This document shows positions 12,301 through 23,651 of a DNA stretch of 64,000 bases, in pieces (the stretch's first letter is position 1; every line of letters starts with the position of its first letter). Made by a program: the position numbers and the translations under genes. Where the stretch lies: positions 1,798,001-1,862,000 of the forward strand of contig OX337234.1 of the NCBI GenBank assembly GCA_946965045.2. The letters are read 5' to 3'. The stretch is from Epithemia pelagica. Taxonomy: Eukaryota > Bacillariophyta > Bacillariophyceae > Surirellales > Surirellaceae. The notes under the pieces were generated by a model. That model had not been told where the DNA came from. It searched no databases and saw only the letters and a program-made list of their open reading frames with translations.

Positions 12301-12382
12301 TTGATCAAGGAGCAAAATATCAATCTGATGTTTGTAGGAAGGGACAATTATTATCCGGTAGAAGTTGAATTTGGTCAGATTG
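12301..12382 (+). repeat. Right member of dispersed direct repeat (partner 4588-4649)
   Basis: Matches the left copy over AGGAGCAAAATATCAATCTG and beyond, then contains ATTATCCGGTAGAAGTTGAA, which is absent from the left copy, before the two realign at TTTGGTCAGATTG. Confidence 0.6.
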
Positions 12383-12960
12383 CATTGGTAGAGTTTCCTT
12401 GATCCATGCTCACATTGAGGGATGTGGCCTGCTGCTTGGAGTCATTCTCGGAGGTTACATTGCCATGGTGACTCATTTCGTTGGGTTTCCTTTTGTTCTG
12501 TTGATTGCTTGCTTGTACGATTTGACTTGTGCTTGGATCTTGCTGAGACTGAGGTTGCGGGGTGTTTCCTGGACTATTGTGATATTGTCCTTGGCTTGGA
12601 AGAATGAAACCGTGCGGTGGAGGTGGTATCCCGTGCATTGGTGGTGGTGGAGGTGGGTACATTGCCCGATTTGGACCTGGGAACGGTTGTTGCCTTGGTG
12701 GGAACTGTTGTTGGCCTGCATCGGGGGCCATCTGAAGTTGTTGAAAGGACTGTAATATTTGCTGCTGCATTGCTGCCATTAGCATTCGGATCATTTCATT
12801 CTTGTCACGCTCATGTTGTTCTTTTTGATCCTTGATATATATATATGAAATCGAAGATCTAGTTTGTCAAACCATGTTTTTCTGCTCTTTCATCCAGTCG
12901 TACTCTTCCTGACTGATTTGACTTGGTTCCATATCTGATGACTTCCCTTTCATAATTACC
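12375..12960 (-). pseudogene. Gln/Pro-rich protein fragment, probable element remnant
   Basis: The minus strand reads MKGKSSDMEPSQISQEEYDW from about 12950, meets a TGA, then continues in the same frame through KDQKEQHERDKNEMIRMLMA, a Gln-rich stretch, a PPPPPP stretch and a Ser/Asn/Gln tail ending at 12375. The heptad-like, Met-rich MIRMLMAAMQQQI is the kind of helix found at the C-terminal end of several algal transposon proteins, including the coiled-coil part of the Crypton-like protein at 42157. No domain is recognised and the start is uncertain. Composition is clearly non-random, but function is unknown. Confidence 0.35.
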
Positions 12961-13163
12961 ATTTGTATGGGAACAGCGCTTGCCCATGCTTGAGTGGTTC
13001 ACCCAGTTGCAATTGGGGGGGGGGTGGGGGTGGGTTAGGATGAGTTGTCTTGTTTTCTGTCCCCTTCACATTTACTTTCCCATATGCTTTATTCAATGTC
13101 ATCATAAACGTTGCGTATGACCCACCATGTGAGCTAGCAGCAGATGAGTCTTCATCTTCATCG

Positions 13164-13922
13164 TCATTGGAATAGAGATTGCGTTTTATAGCAACTCTTC
13201 TGGGTAGATGGAATGGCGTAGGATTCGTCGACCTCGGAAGGCACAACAGCAGTAACAGTGTCCAGCTTATCGTGGTGATGATCACGCATCTGCTCCATGT
13301 GGTCTGTCTCTGCTTCTTAAAGATGACGATTCTGCTTGGCAAGCTTTGCTTTGGCAATGACCAGCTGTTGTTGAAGCTGAGCATTGTCGTGTCGAAGCTT
13401 TGCACTTTCCTCACTCGTAGCGCAAAGCGCTGCATTCTCGCGACAAAGTTTCTTGTAGACTTTTTGCAGCTTTCGGATTATCTCTGTCGCAGCTGCCATG
13501 GCGAAGGTGGAACTGATTAGCAGTAGGAGAAAGAAAAACACCGCAAAGGGCAACGTCCATTTGGATTTGGCCAGCTCCCATTGGAGTATGAGGATGTTCG
13601 ACAAGACTTCGTTCGACAACACTTCGTAAAACATCATGGTCAATCGTATTTCGTTCGTATGTTGTTTTTGTGCGTGTTGGATTGTTGCGTGTTGTTGTTG
13701 TTGGCGTTTCGTGCTGTTTAGCGATCGGAGACCTTGGAGATTCATCTCCTGTTTAGCCATGGATTTGGATGAATGATTCAATTGCATCAGAATATCCCCT
13801 CTTCCAATACTATAACTATCCTTGTGTTTTGTTACACGTTTGACGCCTTCAATTTCACATGGCTTGTGATTGAGAGACCACATGATTGTAGAGTAGATTC
13901 CACGATTCGGACGATTTGACAT
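13164..13922 (-). pseudogene. Membrane-anchored coiled-coil protein, interrupted
   Basis: ATG at 13920-13922 opens a 201-residue frame with a Gln/His-rich middle, one strongly hydrophobic segment around LPFAVFFFLLLLISSTFAMA (a single membrane helix) and then a coiled coil of the type KLRHDNAQLQQQLVIAKAKL. A TAA at 13317-13319 stops it, but the same frame continues with EAETDHMEQMRDHHHDKLD to a TGA at 13164. The paralogue at 14175-14750 has LEEAETE at the point where this copy has L-stop-EAET, so the TAA probably replaced a Glu codon. Function is unknown; a membrane-tethered coiled-coil protein is all the sequence shows. Confidence 0.45.
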
Positions 13923-14174
13923 TCTCCCAAGTCACGGTTTTGTTTGATCATAGCGTTGATATATTTCTCTTTTCTCAACGTGTGACACATGCGGTGAAAC
14001 AACAATTCTGGGTTGTCTTCATAGCCTTGTCACTTTCGCATGAGCAGATTTGAGTTTTTGTAAATGGAGAAACAGTGGTGAATCTCACTGTGTGCAATTC
14101 AAGAAAGAGTTCGATGAACTACCGTGTAGATTGGTGATCTCTTCTTATTTCTATTCCCTTTCAAATACTGCAAG

Positions 14175-14750
14175 TCATAATGGCGAAGATATGCTTCTAT
14201 GTGAGGCGAGATATGTTTTCAGTGGGGGTGGGGGAGAAGAGGTGGCGACCATGGAAGAAGGGGTAGAGTTTCGAGGAGTTGATTCGTCCCCCAAAGTCAT
14301 CTCGTTGTCGTGGTCCGGGAGCACAGGTTCAGGCTCAGGCTCATGACGGTCGACTGGAACTGGAGGGGTCTGGTCAGCGTCAAACTCTTCACAAAGCACA
14401 ACAGCAACGTCAAACTCTTCACAAAGCACAACAGCAACAGTGTCAAACTCCTCGTTACAATCGCAAATCTGCTTGATCTCTGTCTCTGCTTCTTCGAGAC
14501 GACGACAATTCTCGCAATGTTTCGTTGCAAGCTTTTCTTTGGCAATGACCAGCTGTTGGAAAGTTTCTCGTTTGGCCCGATTAAGCTTATGGATTGTTTG
14601 AAGGTGCATTTTGTCGATCTTCTCAGCGGAGTTCTGCAACAGCGGGGTGGTCGTTCGCCCCAGCATCCAGCTGACAGGAAGACAGGAAATAAGGTGGATG
14701 ACTGACATCCTCATCCTAACGTGGATGGCTGACACCCTCATCTTTTTCAA
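14175..14750 (-). CDS. Coiled-coil protein, paralogue of the one at 13164-13922
   Basis: A 191-residue frame shares FQQLVIAKEKLATKHCENC and RRLEEAETEIKQI with the neighbour (QQLVIAKAKLAKQNRHL). It then has an internal duplication (AVVLCEEFD twice, 11-residue period), an acidic-proline segment (PVPVDRHEPEPEPVLP) and a Ser/Thr/Pro tail. It lacks the hydrophobic helix at the corresponding place, so it may be a truncated copy. The duplication at DNA level (14384-14440) repeats CAAACTCTTCACAAAGCACA. Start choice is uncertain and the frame may be non-functional. Confidence 0.4.
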   Translation of the reverse strand: MKKMRVSAIHVRMRMSVIHLISCLPVSWMLGRTTTPLLQNSAEKIDKMHLQTIHKLNRAKRETFQQLVIAKEKLATKHCENCRRLEEAETEIKQICDCNEEFDTVAVVLCEEFDVAVVLCEEFDADQTPPVPVDRHEPEPEPVLPDHDNEMTLGDESTPRNSTPSSMVATSSPPPPLKTYLASHRSISSPL

Positions 14751-14870
14751 CTAATCCTGTTGCAAAAAAGGCTGTACTGCTGCTTTCGACCTCTGTGTAG
14801 TGGCGCCGGAACTGAGGAAACAGCAACAACAACAAGCAGAAAACATCCTTACTTCAAAACTGTTACATGT

Positions 14871-14954
14871 GTCTTTATCATTTTTAAGATACCCAGTGCC
14901 CATCTCTACCTGGTCTTTATCATTTTTAAGATGCCGAGTGCCTATCTCTACCTG
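14871..14954 (+). repeat. 42-bp unit, two copies
   Basis: GTCTTTATCATTTTTAAGAT begins at 14871 and 14913, each followed by (AC/GC)C(C/G)AGTGCC.ATCTCTACCTG. The surrounding 14751-15048 holds no recognisable gene. Confidence 0.8.
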
Positions 14955-15048
14955 ATGCCAGCTATGGTGAACACGATGATGGGTCCTTTCATCATTATAC
15001 AACCTAGGAACATTTTAGTCATGTTGGACATGAAGAATTCCAACCTTT

Positions 15049-15340
15049 GACGACGCCCATCTGGGGCACGTGTACATCGATGCTAAGACTTGGACGACGC
15101 CCAACTGGGGTACATGGATATCGATGCTAAGACAACGAAAAGCATGTACAAGTTTGTTAACCATTCGTGCAACCCAAACTGCGTGCGTCGTTGGTGGACA
15201 TCGACCATGGACGACGGTGATGATGAAATAGAGCATCTGTCAATTGTCGCTCGTAGACCAATAGCAGAAGGAGAGGAGCTGACTATGCGTTATACATGAC
15301 AGACCGGCCAATGTCATTGCTTGTCTTGCGAACCAGTGTC
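15049..15340 (+). pseudogene. SET-domain remnant
   Basis: The frame at 15090-15299 reads MYKFVNHSCNPNC, then an acidic spacer, then HLSIVARRPIAEGEELTMRY, which are the substrate-binding and catalytic signature blocks of SET-domain protein lysine methyltransferases (NHSC.PN and ARR.I..GEEL). After a stop it continues with a post-SET-like CHCLSC. The upstream part is a 44-bp tandem duplication (GACGACGCCCA at 15049 and 15093). Because 44 is not a multiple of three, it shifts the frame. Only the C-terminal half of a SET fold is present, so this is a captured fragment or decayed gene, not a working enzyme. Confidence 0.6.
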
Positions 15341-16603
15341 AAGTTACCCAATGACGCGTCACATTTGAAACGTATTGTGCTTTGCAATGGAAGAACTCAT
15401 AAAGGACCATATCAGAAACCTGGGTCAGGAAGCCACGTTTGAACATTTTTTCTTGGACTGCTACTGGTGTCCCGGTAAGTAGGTAAGAAAAAAATTATCA
15501 ATCTTGAAGAAATTGAAAGAGCTACATTCGCTGCTTTCTGCCACAGGCTCCATTGTCCTTCCGGCGTCAAACGATATTGTGGAGCTACTGGTCGAGAATT
15601 TGTGGCAGTTGCTTATAGAACGACAATAAAGGACCTCTCGACGGGATTAGCACCGGAGCGATCAACAAACAAACAGACATCCTCGCCGACAACAAAAAGA
15701 ATAGCAGAAAATATCATCCATGTGAACAGATTCTGTATTCAAACAGAAACAGGTGACAATGGAATAACCAAAGTCCCTGTCAACGTGTGCCTATAGATAA
15801 CAGTTTTTTCGAAAAGACAAAGTGAGAAAAAAGTGGTCTGCATCAAATCTTTCTTTTCTTGACAATGGGATGGGTCAAAGCTGGGATCTTCCTCTTCTTG
15901 GCAATGGGATGGGTAAAGCTAGAGAAATGAAAAAGGTCTCCTGCCAAACAATGAGAACGAAGCCAGGGTGTATCTGTCCATTGTCGGAAAACCTTCTCAA
16001 GAAACCGAACGTGCAAGTATAAAATGTCTTTTTGGGAATCAGTGACCAATGTCACATTGGAGTCTACTATCAGACCAGGACAAGCTTGGTGGGTGATTGT
16101 TCCATTAGTGACATCTTTATCCCCTTTATCCCCTTTAGACATTTCCACAGTACGGCGTTTGCCACAATGCATTGTCTGGTGTACTTTGCTTCCAAGATGG
16201 TTAAAGACAGAGACAACATTGGCGGAAAGATGGTTTGGGAAATGACAAGAGCTAGGGACTCGAAATAAGGTGGGGAATATGTTTTCTTTATAAAGCAATA
16301 GAGACTCCAATGGTGCTAAAACGGCATCTGAGTCACTTGGCCTGGTGGTTGAACTTTGGGGACCAAAGAATATCTTCTGCAAAGAAAGTTGTGACACAGC
16401 GAAAGCTGTAGAAACAGTTTCTTGGTTGTCAAAGTGATAAAGACGTTGCTTCTGTTTTTTCCTTTTTCTTGCGGGTATATCGTTGATGATTTACAGGATT
16501 GAAATGGGCAAGGAAGGGTAAAGATACCTTGTAAATCTGGGTACAGTGTGAACAGAGAGCTTTCTTGTTTTTTGATTTAAAGGAATACACAACCTTGTCG
16601 AAG
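15341..16603. other. No recognisable gene
   Basis: Several frames of 60-180 residues overlap on both strands without family motifs. Short near-repeats of TTTCTTTTCTTGACAATGGG and TTCCTCTTCTTGGCAATGGG occur at about 15850-15910. Confidence 0.5.
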
Positions 16604-16925
16604 GCATCATCATCAACAGCTTGTCTCATTTACCCTGATGTAAATGTACAGGGGTTGGGGTCGGTAAGCCTGGTGGCTAGCCCGCCAGAGATCATTCTGG
16701 GATGGAAAATTCGCAAGCTGTTAGATGAATGATGTTTGCAGGATGAGGCATCATCAACAGTGTGTCTCATTTGCCCTTACGTAAACGTACAAGGGTTGGG
16801 GTCAGTAAGCCTGGTGGCTTGCCCGCCAGATAGCCCACCAGATAGCCCGCCAGAGATCATTCCACGATGGAAAATTCTCACACTGTTAGATGAATGGTGT
16901 TCGCAGGATGACAACATACTTGGCA
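16604..16925 (+). repeat. Two-unit tandem duplication, about 145-bp period
   Basis: CATCATCAACAG(C/T).TGTCTCATTTGCCC-like sequence at 16608 and 16750 is followed in both copies by a GTAAGCCTGGTGGCT.GCCC block, a GATCATTC block and GTTAGATGAATG. The second copy contains an extra expansion of the AGCCCGCCAGAT motif (three units). Confidence 0.75.
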
Positions 16926-16977
16926 TACTTGGTAAAATACCAGACTGATTGTGGACAGTTGGGGGAGACCTATAATT

Positions 16978-17052
16978 CATTCTTGTAAAAGTCATTCTTG
17001 TAAAAGTCATTCTTGTAAAAGTCATTCTTGTAAAAGTCATTCTTGTAAAAGT
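16978..17052 (+). repeat. 15-bp unit repeated five times
   Basis: Exact unit CATTCTTGTAAAAGT repeated head to tail; a simple minisatellite. A CAA-type microsatellite follows at about 17232-17253. Confidence 0.95.
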
Positions 17053-17557
17053 TTTTGCTGGTACATAACAAATTTGTTGGGAAATGATGCCTAAAATGGT
17101 GGCAAAGTCATCACGAATTCTTTGGCTGAAACAGTAAAGTTTTAGTATCCCTCCTTATTGAATCAATTTCAATAAGTCAAGTCTGTGAACCAGCACAACA
17201 CACAAAACAATCAAACAGTGAATGGTCAAAACGCAACAACAACAACAACAACAAGAAAAGCATCAACGTAACAACGTATCAACTTACTTTTCTGTTTCGT
17301 GCAGACATCATATAGAACAGAGCAATTTGCATCTCGTCGTAGTTTTCATTGCCCTTCAATTAGGCAAAGTTTGGGTTCTACGGCTGCTCTCATTAGCTTC
17401 CACTTCGCGATGCACCACAACAAACAAGAAATCCTATCACAGCTACATAGGCAAGGCAAGCATGGGTGTCTGGGCATTCAGAAAGTTTCGGCCATTTGTG
17501 CTTGGTCGTGAGTTCACGTGGATGACCCATGCGTGTAAAGAAGTGGGACATACTGAT
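17053..17557. other. No recognisable gene
   Basis: Frames here are short, overlapping and low-complexity. Confidence 0.5.
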
Positions 17558-17601
17558 GAACAATATTATGAACAATATAATGAACAATATTATGAACAAT
17601 G
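17558..17601 (+). repeat. 12-bp unit GAACAATATTAT, about 3.7 copies
   Basis: Units alternate GAACAATATTAT and GAACAATATAAT. Nothing else is seen up to 18180. Confidence 0.9.
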
Positions 17602-18179
17602 GAATCTTCACCAACTTTGATCAAAAGGAAACTCATGGTTGTGATCCATCAAGGATGATCTCTTCGCTGACGGTGTGGGAGTTGGAGGTGGTTTACGAGT
17701 TATCCGAGGGAGGGGCTTTGTTCTGTTTCATATTCTTGGTTGCTGCTGAAAACTCTGCAAACTCTGCCAAGCTGACTTTGTCTGGTATCACGCCAAGCTC
17801 GTTCAAGTACGAGAGCCCTGATGCTCTGATTCTGATTCTTACACTTGGCCAACGCTGTTGGACATGCCGCCAAAGTTTTGATCCTTCGGCTCCAACAACT
17901 GAAGGGTTTGAGTCGCAGAGACTCCAAAGGTCGAAGGTGTCTCGAGTCTTCTTCAAATGTATCGAGGTGAAGACATACATCCTTTCATCCATGGTTTGCT
18001 TCCTTGACCCGTATACATGTAATCCTCGTACAGGGAATCAGGGATACTAGGTCTTACTTTCTTATACTCAGCACCAGTGAACTGATCACAAACAAAACAC
18101 ACCCAGGGAGAAGTTATGTTATTCTATGTACAATACAGAGAAGACATTCTTCTATTAATTCTGTGGAAGGACATGTAGT

Positions 18180-18597
18180 GGTAAACCATGTGGGCTTGTC
18201 TGCAGGTACCCCTGAGTTAGTTACATATGCATCCTCGTCCTACCTAAATGCGCCTTCATGGGAGACCTTTATCAAGCAACAACAGGGTCCGAGTGATCTA
18301 GTGAAAAGGTGGGCAAAATTCAAGATCCAGCAGCACACTTTCTTGGCGGGAGCCCCTGTCCAGTTGAAAACACAACCGTGGACTCAAAAACAAGTGGACT
18401 AGTGCATCACCCAAGCAGCCCATACCTCTGCACAGGAGTATGTTGACTTTCTCTTCGAGATGTTCAAAGACATGATGACGAAAGGTCAGTGGACGGTACT
18501 CCCAGCCGACCTAGTGCGTCCTCTGGGAGTTGTCCCCGAGCGGGAGAGGCGGACCCGTACCATCTGTGACTACACCTTTCACTCTTGCATTTAGTCT
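18180..18597 (+). pseudogene. Reverse transcriptase N-terminal remnant
   Basis: One frame reads LVKRWAKFKIQQHTFLAGAP, then a TAG at 18400, and in the same frame YVDFLFEMFKDMMTKGQWTV followed by LGVVPERERRTRTICDYTF. The block W.VLP...VR.LGVVP.R.RR.RTI.DYTF marks the start of the reverse transcriptase domain in a family of long diatom retroelement proteins. Everything downstream (palm, active site) is missing; a G9 tract and a 41-bp tandem repeat follow. A C-terminal piece possibly from the same kind of element is at 30834-30935. Confidence 0.55.
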
Positions 18598-18703
18598 ACA
18601 CCTTGGAAATGATGAACCCTGGAGACTGGGGGGGGGGGGAGCTCTGGACTCGTCTTGTTCTTCATTTGACTCTTCTTGTTTGTGTTAGAATTTTGCCCTG
18701 TCC

Positions 18704-18786
18704 AATGATCCCTGGTGTAAGTGGCTTCAGCTGTACCAACCTGAAATGATCCCTGGTGTAAGTGGCTTCAGCTGTACCAACCTGAA
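18704..18786 (+). repeat. 41-bp unit, two identical copies
   Basis: AATGATCCCTGGTGTAAGTG begins at 18704 and 18745, each running through GGCTTCAGCTGTACCAACCTG. The identity suggests a recent duplication. No gene is seen from 18787 to 19358. Confidence 0.9.
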
Positions 18787-19358
18787 CCCTGGTCCGACAT
18801 GTTCTTGGTACTGCTTGGTTGACACACCAAAGCATTTGAGGTGAGGCTTTGAAATCAGGTCAAGAGCAATTTCACTGACAGGTTGACCACTGCGAAACTC
18901 CGGATAGTGTTGACTTGCTCGCTTTTCGAAATGAGTTTTGCGTGTCTTGAGCCGAAACTTTCTGTTTTTTTGCTTAGTGCAAATCTAACCGGTTTTGATG
19001 TTCTTGACAAGGTTTGCTACACATTCAAATCAAGAAACATTCAAATCAAGAAACAACATTTTGTTCCCATTCAAGAATAACCACCAATAAAAACAAACAT
19101 AGAGGTTGCAAAACAACAGGTGCACCAAGTCCAGTGCTGTTGGCACAAACTGAAAGGATGGTAGTAAGCCTGTGGATGCCTGTGGATAACTTGATTTCAA
19201 TGGGGACTTCTCTTATGAATGCCAGCAACAATGTATTTAAAATCAACAGCAACAATATATTCAAACTCAGCATATGTAGTGTTGGTAAAGTTCCAGAAAA
19301 GAGATGACAAGTTTTCCAGTAGCCAATGTCTGGGGTGTGATTCATTAGGTTGGATAAT

Positions 19359-19552
19359 TGTCACAATTTTTGGTTCTTTGTTTCAGAAAAGGGGCAACAA
19401 ATATGTAGCAGGGAGAGGAGAAGCAAAAATTTCCTGTTACACATAAATTGCCATGTCACAGTTTTTGGTTCTTTGTTTCAGAAAAGGAGCAATAAAGACG
19501 TAGGAGGGAGAGGAGAAGCAAAAATTTCCTCTTTAACATAAATTGCCATGCA
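19359..19552 (+). repeat. 95-bp unit, two copies
   Basis: GTCACA.TTTTTGGTTCTTTG at 19359 and 19454 is followed by TTTCAGAAAAGG, then GAGAGGAGAAGCAAAAATTT and ACATAAATTGCCATG in both copies. The leading part is the inverse of the dispersed sequence at 11829-12056. Confidence 0.8.
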
Positions 19553-19577
19553 TGCATGTACATTGTTGAGGTTCTTA

Positions 19578-19717
19578 TGCTAAAATTTCGCGGTAAATCA
19601 AAACTATAATATCTTTCACATCTACTTGGGAACTTTCACACATTCGCTTATTCCCTCACATTTTGGCGACGTGGCTCGCCCGGCTATTTTAGCCGTTTGG
19701 CACCCGTTATTTCAACA
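19578..19717 (-). repeat. 3' LTR of Copia element A
   Basis: 140 bp, differs from the 5' LTR at one position. It is preceded (element sense) by the polypurine tract at 19718-19727. Confidence 0.93.
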
Positions 19718-19862
19718 CTCCTCTCAAGGCGGAACTACCCTGTGTAGTTTCGTCTTGTCATAGCTGGTGCCTTGTTAGTTTCTTCCAGTTTAGGATGGTT
19801 CACATCTTGTTACATCCACCCTCACACAGTGGTTCAATGTTGTATCTACTCCACTGATTGAC

Positions 19863-22091
19863 TCACTCTGCATTAGATCCGAAGATGTGATGCAGCAGAT
19901 TGCGCACAAATCCATTTCTCTTTTCACCGTTTGGCAACCGTTTCGTAAGAAGGTCCGCTTCGTTGTTGTGCGTGTTTACATAGGTTGTCCTCCATTCATC
20001 CCGCGCTGATCCCTCACGAACAAAGTGAAAGGCTATGCTTTGACTCTTTTTCTTCAATGTGGAATCGGGAATGGTGGTATTGGCTAGGACTGACTGGTTG
20101 TCGCCATATATGAGCGCTGGCCCATCACATGGTATTCCCAGCATCCTCAATTTGTAACGAAGTCCTCTCAGATATTCACAACATTGCTTCATCGCAATGA
20201 ATTCTGAACCAAAAGATGAAGATTCGACACTTGTCTGCTTCTTGCTCCACCAATGCACAAGTGCACTGTTTAGATAAACAAGAAAACCAGTCCGTGAGCG
20301 CCTTGTCACGGTATCCGACGCGTGATCTGCATCGACTTTCGCTCGGATAACGAAACCTTGTCCTCTGGGCTCAGGCATATTCGGCGGTAACTCTTCCTTC
20401 CCATCAATGTGCCCAAACTCGGACGCTGTCCAATCCTTTCGCTCGAAATCACTCTCTTCCACTACGGGATCAGACGGATCGTATACCAATTCCGTATTGT
20501 GATACTTCTTCAGATAAGAGAAGATTTGGAGGACCTGACAAAAGTGGCCTTCTCTCGGCAATGCAAGATGGGATGAGAGGAGTGACACTTCCAGACAGAT
20601 ATCAATTCTTCCCAACTCAACAATCCACCTCAGCACCCCAATCAGGGACTGGTAGTACGATGCCAATTTTGGTGTCAATTTGGGCGTCACGTCGAGCTCT
20701 GGTCGATATGTTGATTGCATTGGGGTGTCTGCCTTAGCTGGTAGCTTCCACCTCTGGTTTTCTTCTCGACCAAGGTACTCCTCAACATTTCTTACGGCCG
20801 CTTGGACGTACTGCGATGAACTAAAGGCCCATGCCTTTACCCCATTATCCAGTGTGACTTTTCGGACTCGACCACCAAGGTAGAGCGTGGGAGGTCCAAC
20901 TGACTCTTCTTTCAGCTCAAAGTATCGCCCGATCTCATCACGTAGAATGCGTTCAGCGTTCTCGCTCACCACGAGCGCATCATCGACATATAGTAGCACA
21001 TACTCATAATAGGTTGCTCCATCCGACTTTTCAGCTGGCCTCATCCATACATCAGGGTCGGCTGGGCAGGACTGGAACTTTAGGTGATGCATGCAGGAGC
21101 GCAGATGGTTCCTAAAGTCCTTTCCCGCCGTTTTTCCCCCATACAATGCTCGATGTATGAGTGCCACACGGCCGACGTTTTCGAGTCCGAACTCAGGACC
21201 ACATATCACATAATCCTTCTGGGACGACGGAGCTTGGAGATATGCATTGCGGATGTCAGCCGCAAACACATCCAACCCATTCAGTGCTGCATATGTGAAC
21301 GCTATGCGGACACTTTCTCGAGACACAACACCAGCAAAGGTTGACCCTATAGGATCGGGGCACTTGTGGCCATCAAGTACCCACCTTGCCTTTCTCGTGA
21401 AGTCCATCTTCACGTCCCATACAAGATGGCCAGACGCATGATTCCAACCAGGCGGCGCCTTTTGTCCCTCATCAAGAACTTCAAACGCCACTCCCACATT
21501 GTACATTTCCTTGGCTAATGCGTCCATCCACATCGTGTTTCCATTGCGTCTATCGAGTTCCTTTGCGTGTTCTACCGATGCCGGTACTTAAATCCCATAT
21601 TTATGCGTCGTTTTCCGTACACGGGTTTTGACAGCTGCAATGATGGCATCTCTCTTCTTAAGGGTGTACGGAACCCACCAGCAGAAGGCAGCCTCATCGT
21701 CAATTCCCTTTGCCTTTGCATACTCTGCTGTCTCAACAGGATGGGATTCCTTCATTTCGGAGAGCTTGATCCAGGACTCGCTCTCGTCCTTCCATCTGAT
21801 TAGGAGTTTCCATCCAGCTGTGGATTTCCGGAGCCTCCTCTGTCCAGATCGTGTTATGATATATTTTTCGTTCTTTGGGACGGCAACAGCGTCGTCCCGT
21901 CTGTGGTCTACTATCCCTTCCATGATCGTTGTGCTGAACCCTTTGGAGTCTACCTGAGTGAGCATGTTCTCCGCTATCAGGTTGGCCGAGTATTCTCGCA
22001 CTTGCCCATCGGCAAACTCAACTTCGTAAATCATGGAGTTCAGAAATGGGTTGTGGTCATACTTCCCAGTGACCTTTCCATCGGGTCCCAA
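19863..22091 (-). pseudogene. Copia element A reverse transcriptase-RNase H
   Basis: Two pieces in one frame separated by a TAA at 21588-21590. The RT has VFAADIRNAYLQAP, HRALYGGKTAGKDF and the intact active site YVLLYVDDALVVS, then LIGVLRWIVELGRIDI. RNase H follows with KVDADHASDTVTRRSRTG, SVESSSFGSEFIAMKQ, IYGDNQSVLANT and EADLLTKRLPNGEKRN, the usual Copia end. It ends at 19863, 146 bp before the 3' LTR. All catalytic residues that can be recognised in the RT are present; only the stop damages it. Confidence 0.92.
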
Positions 22092-22097
22092 TGCCCG

Positions 22098-23645
22098 TCA
22101 CGTCACTTTGCCCGTGCGATATTCTTCACCCAGCTGCATTTGTACTTCTGCTTGGAGCAGTCGATCATACGCTGGAAGTTGGTTGAGAAGGCGTCCATTG
22201 GTGTCCACCATGTCTTCAATTTCAGGGACTGGGCGCGAGGGTTCGTCATCGTCCTCGTAGTTTTCAAATTCGTCGTCATTGGGTTTTGAGATTTTGGGAG
22301 GCGGGCTGGTCGATGTCCCGTATCTCCTCTCGATCAGTTCGTCGAACAACTGTCGCTTCTTGATCTCGGTGGGACTGTACTCCTCTGAGGCGTGGAGGGG
22401 GCGAACAGAGCGTCGTGGCACGACTCGTCCATTCGCCTTTAATACCCACTGAGCCATTTCATTTCCTTCACCTCGTGCAGGGCCTAGCACGCGACCAAGT
22501 ACCTCTTGGTTGTGGGGAAATGCAGCCGTATGCTCCCCACAGTAACACCACTCGTACCATTTATACTGACAGAGGTTCGAGATGTCGCCTTCCTCTCCCA
22601 TTGTCATGGTGTAAGGGTTGGTTCCGCGAATCTTCGGATGATCCCGTGCAGTCAGGTTATAGATCCGCACCCGTCGTTCAAGACAGTAATCCCAGAATGG
22701 TAGAGGGGAATGGGATTCCCGCATATCCTTTCGGACGGCTTCTTTCATTAGCTTAATATATAAATCCGCCTTATTGGACCATGGTGTCCCTTCTTCCAAG
22801 GCTCGGAGAGTTGTGCCAATGTCATTCAGGAAGAGCTTGACATCGGGTTTCATTTGCTCGCCTGACATATCGCAAATAATGGCTTGTGGTGCACCGATTT
22901 CCTTAGCAAACTGCTTTACCGCGTACATCACTTCTGATTTGCGTTTCAGTGGTACCAAGTAGATGAAGCCTTTATCCGTAACAAATAATTGACAGCAAGT
23001 GTTCCCACGCGACGATTTCCCACCTTTACTGGTTGCAAACAGCGTATCCATGAAGAAGTAATCATTTATTCTTCGATACCTCAGCATCCGATCGTTGGTC
23101 CCATAGTTCTGCGATAAACTAGGGTCCATTGGCCTCATGCTGTTCTGCGTGGTTGCTGCCAACGTCCGTGTCGCATCTTCATGACTGATGCGCCAGATTT
23201 TGGACAGATGTGCCGCGTCCACTCCTCGTGGGTTGCTGGCGTCGACGGCTGATGACATAAAGATGTTGTCCAGGTCGTCGGACGTTTCCAATTCCATCCA
23301 GTCATTCTTGTCGAGTTCATCATTGCTCCCATCACTTTGCTCCTCTGAGGACGATGCATCTGTCACAATCAAAGGGTCGTCGTCATATGGGGCCGTCAAT
23401 TCACCAATGCCTATGGCGTCATATCCAAATTCAGCTCTTTCCTCCATTGCTCTTGCCATGTTGGATTCGGATAGCGTTGAAGAGATAACAGATAGGTGGT
23501 TTGTCAATTTGTCCCAGCCATCTACACTCCGTGCATCCATTTGAGCTCGGCATTGACACACGCCGTCGATTGCTTCGGTTTCCATTGATGATATGGTGTA
23601 CCGACCGTGCTCGTCCTTGTCGTCAGGTATATCATCAATAATCAC
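22098..23645 (-). pseudogene. Copia element A integrase region
   Basis: 515 residues. AAHLSKIWRISHEDATRTLA precedes the core, which has LFVTDKGFIYLVPLK (first Asp region), AIICDMSGEQM (second Asp) and NKADLYIKLMKEAVRKDM, where the usual catalytic Glu of NRAELYI appears as Asp. The C-terminal part (ISNLCQYKWYEWC, HNQEVLGRVLGPARGEGNEM) is the chromatin-proximal region of these integrases. It would insert the cDNA. A TGA at 22098-22100 interrupts the frame before the RT linker. Confidence 0.88.
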
Positions 23646-23651
23646 AGTTAC

